Assembly (NCBI RefSeq): GCF_042680725.1
Contig: NZ_JBHUEK010000007.1
Location: 310,001-374,000, forward strand
Reading direction: 5' to 3'
Length of the DNA stretch: 64,000 nucleotides
Source of the DNA: Ferdinandcohnia salidurans
GTDB lineage: Bacteria > Bacillota > Bacilli > Bacillales > Bacillaceae_L
The position numbers were made by a program, and so were the translations under genes. Within the stretch, counting starts at the first letter, position 1. Every line of letters begins with the position of its first letter. The notes under the pieces are model-generated. The model worked only from the letters and a program-made list of their open reading frames with translations. It had not been told where the DNA came from and searched no databases. Shown here piece after piece: positions 26,949 through 35,040 of the stretch.

Positions 26949-28190
26949 TTGATTAAAAAGTATACTTGTCAAAATGGTGTAAGAATTGTATTAGAAAACA
27001 TCCCAACTGTTCGATCAGTTGCAATTGGTGTTTGGATTGGGACAGGATCACGAAATGAAAGCCCTGAGAATAATGGTATTTCTCATTTTCTAGAGCATAT
27101 GTTTTTCAAGGGTACGAAAACAAGATCTGCAAGAGAAATTGCGGAGTCTTTTGATAGTATTGGTGGACAGGTAAATGCATTCACCTCAAAAGAATACACT
27201 TGTTATTACGCAAAGGTATTAGATGAACATGCAAAATATGCACTAGATGTTCTAGCGGACATGTTCTTCAATTCGAACTTTGATGAAGAAGAATTGAAAA
27301 AAGAAAAAAATGTTGTCCTAGAAGAGATTAAAATGTACGAAGATACACCAGATGATATCGTCCATGATTTATTAAGTAAAGCTACTTATGAAAATCATCC
27401 ATTAGGTTATCCAATTCTAGGTACAGAAGAAACATTGGAAACCTTTAATGGTGATAAACTTCGTCAATATATGAATGCTATGTATACTCCAGAAAATGTG
27501 GTCGTGTCTATAGCTGGTAATATTGATGAGAACTTTATTTCTGAGGTTGAGGCATACTTTGGTAGTTATTCAGGAAATCAGACGAAATATGAGTTGCAAA
27601 AACCTTCATTCCATACAAATAAGATCACTCGAAAGAAAGAAACCGAACAAGCCCATCTTTGCTTAGGCTTTAATGGCTTACAAATTGGAGATAAAGATGT
27701 GTACGACCTAATCGTGTTAAATAATATTCTTGGCGGTAGTATGAGTAGCCGTTTATTCCAAGACGTACGTGAGCAAAAAGGATTAGCGTATTCTGTATTC
27801 TCTTATCATTCCTCTTATAAAGATACTGGGATGGTCACCATTTATGGGGGCACAGGAAGTAAACAACTTAATTTGTTATTCGAAACAATACAGGATACAT
27901 TAGCAAAGCTTAAGGCAGAAGGTATCACTGAGAAGGAATTAAAGAACAGCAAAGAGCAAATGAAGGGTAGCCTTATGCTCGGACTTGAAAGTACAAACAG
28001 TAGAATGAGCCGAAACGGTAAAAATGAATTATTACTAAAGGAACATAAAAACCTTGATGAAATTTTAGATGAAATTAACGCCGTTAGTGAAAATAGCGTC
28101 AATGCAATGGCAGAACGAGTCTTCACAGATGATTTTTCACTTGCATTAATTAGCCCTACAGATGATTTACCGATTAAGCTTTCAAATTGA
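26949..28190 (+). CDS. mlpA: M16 family zinc metallopeptidase (MlpA/YmxG)
   Basis: 413 residues from a TTG start 8 nt after AGGAGGAATC. The inverted zinc motif HFLEH is in ISHFLEHMFFKGT near residue 50, with the downstream Glu ligand in KNVVLEEIKMYED. It resembles mitochondrial processing peptidase beta and is soluble. The C-terminal half has the R/Y pair region (GLAYSVFSYHSSY). The B. subtilis homologue, next to the dpa genes, has been linked to control of protease expression; the substrate is not known from sequence. Confidence 0.94.
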   Translation: MIKKYTCQNGVRIVLENIPTVRSVAIGVWIGTGSRNESPENNGISHFLEHMFFKGTKTRSAREIAESFDSIGGQVNAFTSKEYTCYYAKVLDEHAKYALDVLADMFFNSNFDEEELKKEKNVVLEEIKMYEDTPDDIVHDLLSKATYENHPLGYPILGTEETLETFNGDKLRQYMNAMYTPENVVVSIAGNIDENFISEVEAYFGSYSGNQTKYELQKPSFHTNKITRKKETEQAHLCLGFNGLQIGDKDVYDLIVLNNILGGSMSSRLFQDVREQKGLAYSVFSYHSSYKDTGMVTIYGGTGSKQLNLLFETIQDTLAKLKAEGITEKELKNSKEQMKGSLMLGLESTNSRMSRNGKNELLLKEHKNLDEILDEINAVSENSVNAMAERVFTDDFSLALISPTDDLPIKLSN

Positions 28191-28254
28191 TTTTGATTCT
28201 AAAAATGTGGACTACTCCATACACTGTACAAAGGACATGTGAGGGGTGGTCTTT

Positions 28255-28515
28255 TTGAGGCTAAGTGAATTAAGTGGAAAAGAAATTGTTGATGTAAAAC
28301 GAGCTGAAAGACTAGGTGTTTTAGGTCAAACTGATTTAGAAATTGATGAGAGAACCGGTCAAATAAAGGCACTCATCATTCCGTCTTTAAAATGGTTTGG
28401 ACTAAAGAAACAAGGTAATGAAGTTCGCGTATCATGGCAGCATATACGTAAAATTGGTACAGATATGATCATCATTGATATTCCAGATGATTTTGGAACA
28501 GAAGAAGCTGAATAG
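28255..28515 (+). CDS. ymxH: YlmC/YmxH family PRC-barrel protein
   Basis: 86 residues. The PRC-barrel-like signature is MRLSELSGKEIVDVKRAERL, then LGQTDLEIDERTGQIKALII and VSWQHIRKIGTDMIIID. I place the start at TTG 28255, just after GAGGGGTGG, because it gives the conserved N-terminus; the GTG at 28246 lies in the ribosome binding site. YmxH/YlmC proteins are common in spore formers and are linked to sporulation, but the molecular role is unclear. A terminator follows. Confidence 0.9.
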   Translation: MRLSELSGKEIVDVKRAERLGVLGQTDLEIDERTGQIKALIIPSLKWFGLKKQGNEVRVSWQHIRKIGTDMIIIDIPDDFGTEEAE

Positions 28516-28527
28516 TCATACAATGTT

Positions 28528-28554
28528 AACCCACGGGATTCCGTGGGTTTTTTC
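28528..28554 (+). terminator. Rho-independent terminator after ymxH
   Basis: AACCCACGG-GATT-CCGTGGGTT stem followed by TTTTTC. Confidence 0.92.
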
Positions 28555-28603
28555 ACTTTTTTTTAGAAAAATGTTATTCTGAGCAAATTTCAGCTTGTTC
28601 TTT

Positions 28604-28633
28604 CACCTATTTAAGCAATGCCTCATAGTATGG
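28604..28633 (+). promoter_or_regulatory. Candidate sigma-K promoter for dpaAB
   Basis: CAC at 28604, a 17-nt spacer, then CATAGTAT. This resembles the sigma-K pattern (AC then CATA with 16-17 nt between). The spoVF (dpa) operon is known to be transcribed by sigma-K in the mother cell of B. subtilis. The leader after it includes a perfect 7-bp hairpin TTGAGGG/CCCTCAA at 28669-28687. Confidence 0.5.
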
Positions 28634-28775
28634 TGAAGTAAATAAAATTATGGTGATTTTATGGATTGTTGAGGGGCTATCCCTCAAAAAACGAAATGAA
28701 GAAACCGAAGTTCACCGACGTGATGACTAACATACACTCGGGGTTCACTTTAGGTAAAAGAAGGTGATAAAACGT

Positions 28776-29675
28776 ATGTTAACTGATATGCATGTGGCTA
28801 TTATAGGTGGAGATGCACGACAGTTGGAAGTAATTCGTAAACTAATTGAATTAGATGCAAGGCTTTCTTTAATTGGATTTGATCAATTAGATCATGGATT
28901 CACTGGAGCTTCAAAAGAACGATTAGACGAAATCGACTTTACAGATATAGATGCGATTATTTTACCGGTATCAGGAACAAACAGTGCGGGAGAGGTTGAA
29001 ACGATTTTTTCAAATGAAACAGTTGTCTTAACTGAAGATATTCTATCACAAACACCTGATCACTGTGTTGTTTATTCGGGAATTAGCAATTCGTATTTAG
29101 ATGGGATTATTAAGGCAACCAATCGAAAATTAGTACGTTTATTTGAAAGAGACGATGTTGCGATCTATAATTCCATTCCAACAGTTGAAGGAACCATTAT
29201 GATGGTGATTCAACATACTGATATAACCATTCATAATTCAAGAGTGGCAGTACTAGGCCTTGGCAGAGTTGGAATGAGTGTTGCTAGAAGCTTTGCTGCT
29301 TTAGGGGCAAATGTTAAAGTGGGTGCCAGAAAAACAGAGCATATTGCAAGAATTACGGAAATGGGATTAACGCCTTTTCATCTTTCAGATATTGCTGAAG
29401 AGGTTAAGGATGTCGATGTTTGTATTAATACGATCCCACACTTAATCGTGACCGCAAGTGTGATTTCGAAAATGCCTGCCCATACATTGATTGTTGATCT
29501 AGCCTCTAAGCCTGGGGGAACTGATTTTAGATATGCAGAAAAAAGAGGGATTAAAGCATTATTAGCACCTGGGTTACCTGGTATTGTCGCTCCAAAGACA
29601 GCCGGTCAAATTGTTGCGAATGTATTATCCCAACTACTTCTTGAGTTATTACAACAAAGAGAGGAGAAAGAATAG
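28776..29675 (+). CDS. dpaA: Dipicolinate synthase subunit A
   Basis: 299 residues (SpoVFA). With DpaB it oxidises dihydrodipicolinate to dipicolinic acid, the calcium chelator of the spore core. It has an NAD(P)-binding Rossmann motif VAVLGLGRVGMSVARSFAALGA near residue 155 and conserved VGFDQLDHGFTGA-like N-terminal sequence (IGFDQLDHGFTG). I choose the ATG at 28776, which gives the family start MLTDMHVAIIGGDARQLEVI. dpaB starts 1 nt after the stop. Confidence 0.97.
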   Translation: MLTDMHVAIIGGDARQLEVIRKLIELDARLSLIGFDQLDHGFTGASKERLDEIDFTDIDAIILPVSGTNSAGEVETIFSNETVVLTEDILSQTPDHCVVYSGISNSYLDGIIKATNRKLVRLFERDDVAIYNSIPTVEGTIMMVIQHTDITIHNSRVAVLGLGRVGMSVARSFAALGANVKVGARKTEHIARITEMGLTPFHLSDIAEEVKDVDVCINTIPHLIVTASVISKMPAHTLIVDLASKPGGTDFRYAEKRGIKALLAPGLPGIVAPKTAGQIVANVLSQLLLELLQQREEKE

Positions 29676-29676
29676 T

Positions 29677-30282
29677 ATGACTTCATTAAAAGGAAAAAGA
29701 ATCGGATTTGGTCTTACAGGATCTCATTGTACGTACGATGCTGTATTTCCAGAAATAGTTAGACTGGTAGATGAGGGTGCAGAAGTGATCCCTGTTGTAT
29801 CTTGGACTGTTCAATCAACCAATACACGTTTTGGAGAAGGCGCAGAGTGGATTGAAAGAATTGAAAAAGCGACAGGGAATAAAGCCATTGATTCGATTGT
29901 AAAAGCAGAACCATTAGGTCCAAAAATTCCACTTGATTGCATGGTCATTGCACCACTTACAGGGAATTCAATGAGTAAGTTCGCGAATGCGTTAACAGAT
30001 TCTCCGGTCTTAATGGCAGCTAAAGCAACATTACGTAATCAATCTCCGGTTGTTTTGGGAATTTCCACAAATGACGCATTAGGTTTAAATGGTGTTAACT
30101 TAATGAGATTAATGGCAACAAAAAATATATACTTTATTCCGTATGGCCAAGATGACCCAACGAAAAAGCCAAATTCAATGGTTGCGCGTATGACAATGCT
30201 AAGGGACACTGTTGCTGCAGCAATTGAAGGAAGGCAATTACAACCGGTAATTGTAGAAAGATTCCGTGACGGCGAAGAATAA
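29677..30282 (+). CDS. dpaB: Dipicolinate synthase subunit B
   Basis: 201 residues (SpoVFB). It is a flavoprotein-like subunit: GFGLTGSHCTYDAVFPEI, then VSWTVQSTNTRFG, MVIAPLTGNSMSKFANAL and VVLGISTNDALGLN. It forms dipicolinate synthase with DpaA. The ATG at 29677 follows GAGAGGAGAAAG. The substrate of the pair derives from the DapA product encoded at 32868, so this cluster joins spore-specific and lysine/cell-wall branches. Confidence 0.97.
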   Translation: MTSLKGKRIGFGLTGSHCTYDAVFPEIVRLVDEGAEVIPVVSWTVQSTNTRFGEGAEWIERIEKATGNKAIDSIVKAEPLGPKIPLDCMVIAPLTGNSMSKFANALTDSPVLMAAKATLRNQSPVVLGISTNDALGLNGVNLMRLMATKNIYFIPYGQDDPTKKPNSMVARMTMLRDTVAAAIEGRQLQPVIVERFRDGEE

Positions 30283-30298
30283 CGAAAATTTTTTGAAT

Positions 30299-30333
30299 AA
30301 AGGAGAAAGAATGAAAATTCTTCTCTCCTTTAG
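30299..30333 (+). terminator. Terminator between dpaB and asd
   Basis: AAAGGAGAAAGAA pairs with TTCTTCTCTCCTTT around TGAAAA. Confidence 0.7.
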
Positions 30334-30408
30334 TACTTGTATGTGGTAAAATATATATCATTAAACGTAAATTAGACGTTCTAGTAATACTAGGAAGGGG
30401 AATATCAA

Positions 30409-31461
30409 ATGACAGTAGAAAAAGAATTACATGTTGCGGTTGTAGGTGCTACAGGTGCTGTAGGAATGCAAATGATCAAAACACTTGAAGAAACGGATTT
30501 TCCATTAACTAAATTAACTTTATTATCATCAGAACGTTCTGCTGGTAAAAAGATAGAGTATAAGGGTAAAGAAATAACAGTTGAGGTTGCAACACCGGAA
30601 AAATTTGAAGGTGTTGATATTGCTTTGTTTAGTGCTGGAGGAGGAGTATCAAAAGAACTTGCTCCTGAAGCAGTTAAGCGAGGTGCAATTGTAGTTGATA
30701 ACACAAGTGCATTTAGAATGGATGAAAATGTACCATTAGTAGTACCTGAGGTAAACGAAAATGACCTTTTGAAACACAATGGTATTATTGCAAATCCAAA
30801 CTGTTCTACCATTCAAATGGTTGTAGTTTTAGAACCAATTCGTAAGGCTTATGGTTTATCCAAGGTTATTGTTTCAACATATCAAGCAGTTTCAGGTTCC
30901 GGAGTTGCTGCGATTCAAGAAATGAATGAGCAAACGAAGGATATTATCGAAGGTAATGAAGTTACTCCAAAGATCTTACCTGTAAAAGGTGACAAAAAGC
31001 ATTACCAAATTGCTTTTAATGCGATTCCACAAATCGATAAATTTGAGGATAATGGATTCACTTTTGAAGAAATGAAAATGATTAATGAAACTAAGAAGAT
31101 TATGCATTTACCTGATCTTCATGTAGCTGCAACTTGTGTTCGTTTACCAGTTGAAACAGGACATTCAGAATCTGTTTATTTTGAAACAACACAAAATGAT
31201 GTGTCTGCACAAGACGTAAAAGAATTATTATCTTCTGCACCAGGAATTGTATTAGAAGACAATCCAGCAGAGCAAGTGTACCCAATGCCAATTCATGCAG
31301 TTGGTAAAAAAGATGTGTTCGTAGGAAGAATCAGAAAAGACTTAGACCAAGATAATGGGTTCCATATGTGGGTAGTATCTGATAATCTACTAAAAGGCGC
31401 TGCATGGAACTCCGTACAAATTGCTGGCAGTCTTATAAAGCTAGGCTTAGTAGCAAAATAA
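30409..31461 (+). CDS. asd: Aspartate-semialdehyde dehydrogenase
   Basis: 350 residues. It reduces aspartyl phosphate to aspartate semialdehyde with NADPH. The nucleotide-binding motif VAVVGATGAVGMQM is at the N-terminus, and the active-site Cys is in IANPNCSTIQMV near residue 130. The C-terminal VRLPVETGHSESVYFE holds catalytic/binding residues. It is followed by dapG and dapA, giving the route from aspartate to dihydrodipicolinate. No lysine riboswitch is seen. Confidence 0.97.
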   Translation: MTVEKELHVAVVGATGAVGMQMIKTLEETDFPLTKLTLLSSERSAGKKIEYKGKEITVEVATPEKFEGVDIALFSAGGGVSKELAPEAVKRGAIVVDNTSAFRMDENVPLVVPEVNENDLLKHNGIIANPNCSTIQMVVVLEPIRKAYGLSKVIVSTYQAVSGSGVAAIQEMNEQTKDIIEGNEVTPKILPVKGDKKHYQIAFNAIPQIDKFEDNGFTFEEMKMINETKKIMHLPDLHVAATCVRLPVETGHSESVYFETTQNDVSAQDVKELLSSAPGIVLEDNPAEQVYPMPIHAVGKKDVFVGRIRKDLDQDNGFHMWVVSDNLLKGAAWNSVQIAGSLIKLGLVAK

Positions 31462-31490
31462 TCGTTTGAACCAAAACATGAGGTGGTTTC

Positions 31491-32732
31491 ATGAATATCG
31501 TTGTTCAAAAATTTGGCGGAACCTCAGTACGGGATGAAGAATCAAGGGAAAGAGCAAAAAAACATATTGAAAGTGCCGTCTCGGATGGATATAAAGTAGT
31601 TGTCGTTGTATCAGCTATGGGGAGAATGGGTGACCCATACGCAACTGATACACTTTTAAGCTTAGTGGGGGAGCAAAATCCAACTATTAGTGATAGGGAA
31701 ATGGATATGCTCGTGTCCTGCGGTGAAATCATTTCTAGTGTCGTTTTTACCAATATGTTAAATCAAGCTGGGATCTCTGCAGCTGCTTTAAATGGTGGGC
31801 AGGCGGGTTTCCGGACCAATGGTGATCACACAAATGCTAGAATTATTGAAATGAAGTGTGACCGTCTGCTGCAAACACTCGAAACCCATGATGTGGTAGT
31901 AGTCACAGGCTTTCAAGGGATCTCTAAAGTAGGTGACATTACGACATTAGGTAGAGGTGGAAGTGATACATCTGCTGCGGCACTTGGAGTTGCATTACAA
32001 GCTGAGTGGATTGATATTTTTACAGATGTAGAAGGTGTTATGACAGCAGACCCACGGATTGTTGGTGATGCGAAGCCATTATCAGTCGTCACATATAACG
32101 AAATCGTGAACATGGCATACCAAGGTGCAAAAGTCATTCATCCACGCGCAGTTGAGATTGCGATGGATGCAAAGGTACCCATTAGGGTGCGTTCAACATA
32201 TTCGGATGCACCTGGAACACTTGTAACAACAATTGATAAACGTCGAGGTGTCGAGGTTAAGGATCGATTAATTACAGGTATTGCACACGTGACAAATGTA
32301 ACGCAATTAAAAGTTCAAGCAAAAAAAGGCCAATATAATCTTCAAACAGAAGTATTTAAGGCAATGGCCAATGAAAAAATAAGTGTGGATTTCTTTAACA
32401 TCACACCCAATGGTGTTGTTTATACGGTTTCGGGAGAAATGACAGCCCGCGCGGTTAATAAACTTAAAGAATTGGGTTATGAACCTCAGGTAACTGAAAA
32501 ATGTGCGAAGGTTGCGACTGTTGGAGCGGGAATGAACGGCGTACCTGGAGTGACTGCACGAATTGTAACAGCACTTTCAGAAAAAGGAATTCAAATCTTG
32601 CAATCAGCAGATAGTCTATCAACCATTTGGGTACTTGTTAAAGAATCTGAAATGAAGGAAGCTATTAACGCACTTCATAAAGCATTCCATTTATCTGATG
32701 GACCTGTTGGAGCAGAAGTGGTAGACTTTTAA
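31491..32732 (+). CDS. dapG: Aspartokinase I (diaminopimelate-sensitive type)
   Basis: 413 residues. The kinase signature VQKFGGTSVRDEES is at the N-terminus, with TLGRGGSDTSAAALG and FTDVEGVMTADPR in the kinase domain. Two C-terminal ACT domains start near residue 280. In B. subtilis dapG encodes the meso-diaminopimelate-inhibited isozyme, and the asd-dapG-dapA context supports that isozyme here. It is followed by a terminator and then by dapA. Confidence 0.96.
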   Translation: MNIVVQKFGGTSVRDEESRERAKKHIESAVSDGYKVVVVVSAMGRMGDPYATDTLLSLVGEQNPTISDREMDMLVSCGEIISSVVFTNMLNQAGISAAALNGGQAGFRTNGDHTNARIIEMKCDRLLQTLETHDVVVVTGFQGISKVGDITTLGRGGSDTSAAALGVALQAEWIDIFTDVEGVMTADPRIVGDAKPLSVVTYNEIVNMAYQGAKVIHPRAVEIAMDAKVPIRVRSTYSDAPGTLVTTIDKRRGVEVKDRLITGIAHVTNVTQLKVQAKKGQYNLQTEVFKAMANEKISVDFFNITPNGVVYTVSGEMTARAVNKLKELGYEPQVTEKCAKVATVGAGMNGVPGVTARIVTALSEKGIQILQSADSLSTIWVLVKESEMKEAINALHKAFHLSDGPVGAEVVDF

Positions 32733-32742
32733 AGGGACAATT

Positions 32743-32776
32743 AAGGGAACCTCCGTGATGGAGGAGTCCCTTTCTT
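32743..32776 (+). terminator. Hairpin terminator after dapG
   Basis: AAGGGAACCTCC-GTGAT-GGAGGAGTCCCTT stem followed by TCTTT. Confidence 0.75.
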
Positions 32777-32867
32777 TAACATATTTGTTTCATATATAAT
32801 TTTTTAGAGCAAGCCTAGGTTTTTAGTAAATAAGCCTAGCGTAATTGATGGGAGTAGGTGTAAAAGC

Positions 32868-33737
32868 ATGATTGATTTTGGAAGAATCTCTACAGCTATG
32901 GTGACACCATTTGATAATAAAGGAAATATCGATTTCGGTAAAACAACTCAGTTGATTAATTATTTAATAAATAATGGTACAGAATCTCTGGTTGTAGCAG
33001 GGACAACTGGTGAATCTCCTACGTTATCTTCCGAGGAAAAAGTAGCTCTTTTCCGTCACGTTGTAAAAGTTGTCGATGGTCGAGTTCCAGTAATAGCAGG
33101 AACAGGCAGCAATAATACGTATGCATCCATGGAGTTATCAAAAAAAGCACAAGAAGCCGGTGTCGATGCAATTATGCTTGTTGTTCCATATTACAATAAG
33201 CCAAGTCAAGAAGGACTTTATCAGCATTTTAAAACAATTGCTGAAAGTACAAAACTACCTATTATGCTTTACAATATTCCAGGTAGATCGGTTATTAATA
33301 TGTCAGTAGAAACCATTATTAAATTGTCGAAGATACAAAATATCGTTGCTGTTAAAGAAGCAAGTGGAAGCCTTGAAGCAATGACTGAAATAATTGCGAA
33401 TACTGATGAAAGTTTTGATTTATACAGTGGGGATGATGGGATCACATTGCCGGCTCTTTCTATTGGAGCAAAAGGTGTTGTTTCAGTTGCTGCCCACGTG
33501 ATTGGTAATGAAATGCAGCAAATGGTAAAAGCATTTTTAACAGGAAACAATACTGAGGCAGCTAGACACCATCAAAAACTTCTACCAATTATGAAGGGAC
33601 TATTTACGGCACCAAATCCGGTTCCAGTAAAAACAGCTCTTCAAATCAAAGGATTAGACGTTGGCTCTGTTCGTTTACCACTAGTTCCGTTAAACGAACA
33701 AGAACGAATTGAATTAACAAAATTAATAGGGAAATAA
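32868..33737 (+). CDS. dapA: 4-hydroxy-tetrahydrodipicolinate synthase
   Basis: 289 residues, TIM barrel. It condenses pyruvate with aspartate semialdehyde. The Schiff-base Lys is in IVAVKEASGSLEAM near residue 161, the catalytic Tyr in LPIMLYNIPGRS near residue 134, and VAGTTGESPTLSSEEK is the substrate loop. The product feeds both diaminopimelate for peptidoglycan and dipicolinate made by DpaAB. It is closed by a terminator. Confidence 0.98.
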   Translation: MIDFGRISTAMVTPFDNKGNIDFGKTTQLINYLINNGTESLVVAGTTGESPTLSSEEKVALFRHVVKVVDGRVPVIAGTGSNNTYASMELSKKAQEAGVDAIMLVVPYYNKPSQEGLYQHFKTIAESTKLPIMLYNIPGRSVINMSVETIIKLSKIQNIVAVKEASGSLEAMTEIIANTDESFDLYSGDDGITLPALSIGAKGVVSVAAHVIGNEMQQMVKAFLTGNNTEAARHHQKLLPIMKGLFTAPNPVPVKTALQIKGLDVGSVRLPLVPLNEQERIELTKLIGK

Positions 33738-33749
33738 AAAAACATGTTT

Positions 33750-33781
33750 AAAAAGTCAATCTTACTGATTGGCTTTTTTTC
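33750..33781 (+). terminator. Rho-independent terminator after dapA
   Basis: AAAAAGTCAATC pairs with GATTGGCTTTTTTT. Confidence 0.88.
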
Positions 33782-33855
33782 TTTCACCCACTTTCGAGAA
33801 TGAAATAGAACCATGTGTTTATACTAAATGGTAAATGGGTTGAAAGGAGAATACG

Positions 33856-34611
33856 ATGAATAATAATCAATACATAAATGCAGATCAACCACAAGGGGAT
33901 CAGGATAAAAATGAAACAAAGGGCTCATCATTAGTTGATAAGATTCAACAACTAGGACAAACCAATGTCCCTCAAATGTCAAATGACAGTAAAATACATT
34001 GCCTTACAATTGTTGGTCAAATTGAAGGACATATTCAATTACCTCCTCAAAATAAAACAACTAAATATGAACATGTTATACCTCAAATTGTTGCGATTGA
34101 ACAAAACCCAAAAATTGAAGGTTTATTAGTTATTTTAAATACAGTTGGGGGAGATGTTGAGGCAGGGCTTGCAATATCAGAAATGCTTGCGTCGCTCTCA
34201 AAACCAACTGTTTCAATTGTTTTAGGAGGCGGTCACTCGATAGGTGTTCCAATTGCCGTGGCTTGTGATTATTCTTTTGTGGCTGAAACGGCGACGATGA
34301 CAATCCATCCAGTAAGACTAACGGGTCTAGTTATCGGTGTACCTCAGACGTTTGAGTACTTAGATAAAATGCAAGAGCGCGTGGTTAATTTTGTTACAGG
34401 GCATTCGCAAATAACCGAAGATAAGTTCAAGGAATTGATGTTTTCGAAGGGTAATTTAACAAGGGATATTGGAACCAATGTTATAGGCTCTGATGCGGTA
34501 AAATATGGCCTAATTAATGAAATTGGTGGAATTGGACAGGCGATTAAGAAACTAAATCAGTTAATTGATGAGAGAAATGTTACGGAAGAAAGCGGGCAGA
34601 TGATTCAATGA
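33856..34611 (+). CDS. tepA: TepA/YmfB, ClpP-like serine protease
   Basis: 251 residues. It belongs to the ClpP/SppA (crotonase-fold) group. The catalytic Ser lies in VLGGGHSIGVPIAVACDY near residue 130, and the preceding ILNTVGGDVEAGLAISEM and following MTIHPVRLTG supply the oxyanion loop and the His. The N-terminal 45 residues are polar and probably disordered. In B. subtilis it was named translocation-enhancing protein and is also linked to degradation of small spore proteins. It overlaps ylzJ by 4 nt. Confidence 0.93.
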   Translation: MNNNQYINADQPQGDQDKNETKGSSLVDKIQQLGQTNVPQMSNDSKIHCLTIVGQIEGHIQLPPQNKTTKYEHVIPQIVAIEQNPKIEGLLVILNTVGGDVEAGLAISEMLASLSKPTVSIVLGGGHSIGVPIAVACDYSFVAETATMTIHPVRLTGLVIGVPQTFEYLDKMQERVVNFVTGHSQITEDKFKELMFSKGNLTRDIGTNVIGSDAVKYGLINEIGGIGQAIKKLNQLIDERNVTEESGQMIQ

Positions 34612-34817
34612 TTCTATATACTATGATGCCACAAGAGCTAATTTATCCACAAACTGAAATGGAAGAAAGTAATTTTAAGTATGTCGATATTAACGGTGTT
34701 TCACTTGCTGTTAGCCATGCCCAAAATGGTGAATATACAATTGAAAGAGTTATGAGTACTGACCCACAGCACTTTTTAGACGGAAGATACTCGCCCGGGC
34801 AGAAAATCAAATTATAG
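34608..34817 (+). CDS. ylzJ: YlzJ-like small protein
   Basis: 69 residues, starting at the ATGA overlap with the tepA stop, so coupled. The sequence MILYTMMPQELIYPQTEM and the later ERVMSTDPQHFLD-GRYSPGQKI match the YlzJ family, found beside tepA in Bacilli. The function is unknown; its consistent pairing with tepA suggests a partner or regulator of the protease. Confidence 0.88.
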   Translation: MILYTMMPQELIYPQTEMEESNFKYVDINGVSLAVSHAQNGEYTIERVMSTDPQHFLDGRYSPGQKIKL

Positions 34818-34934
34818 TTTACAAAACATTAATTGCTGATTCTTGTGAAATCATTGGTTTGACAAGACGTTTCAGGCTGGGACGAAAGGTTGCTAAAGTG
34901 AACATTTATAGAATTAAACCTATCATTTCATCAA

Positions 34935-34964
34935 TTGTCCTAAATTGGTATAATGTGCTATAAT
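34935..34964 (+). promoter_or_regulatory. Sigma-A promoter for spoIIIE
   Basis: TTGTCC, 18-nt spacer, TATAAT. Confidence 0.6.
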
Positions 34965-34985
34965 TTAACTAATTTCATCACGTAG

Positions 34986-35013
34986 GCAGCCATAATGTGG
35001 CTGCTTCTTTCTT
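34986..35013 (+). terminator. Hairpin with T-rich tail in the spoIIIE leader
   Basis: GCAGCCA pairs with TGGCTGC around TAATG and is followed by TTCTTTCTT. It lies about 15 nt after the expected transcription start and 35 nt before spoIIIE, so it may act as an attenuator. Confidence 0.55.
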
Positions 35014-35040
35014 ATTATTGATAGGTAGAGTAGGTGTAGT

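Noticed and set aside
9584..27000. Long open frames on the minus strand inside proS, infB, pnp and similar genes
   Set aside because: They are shadows of real genes, with no ribosome binding sites, no recognisable domains and composition dictated by the + strand codons.
30334..32867. Lysine riboswitch before asd, dapG or dapA
   Set aside because: The gaps are 30-130 nt and hold only terminators and ribosome binding sites.
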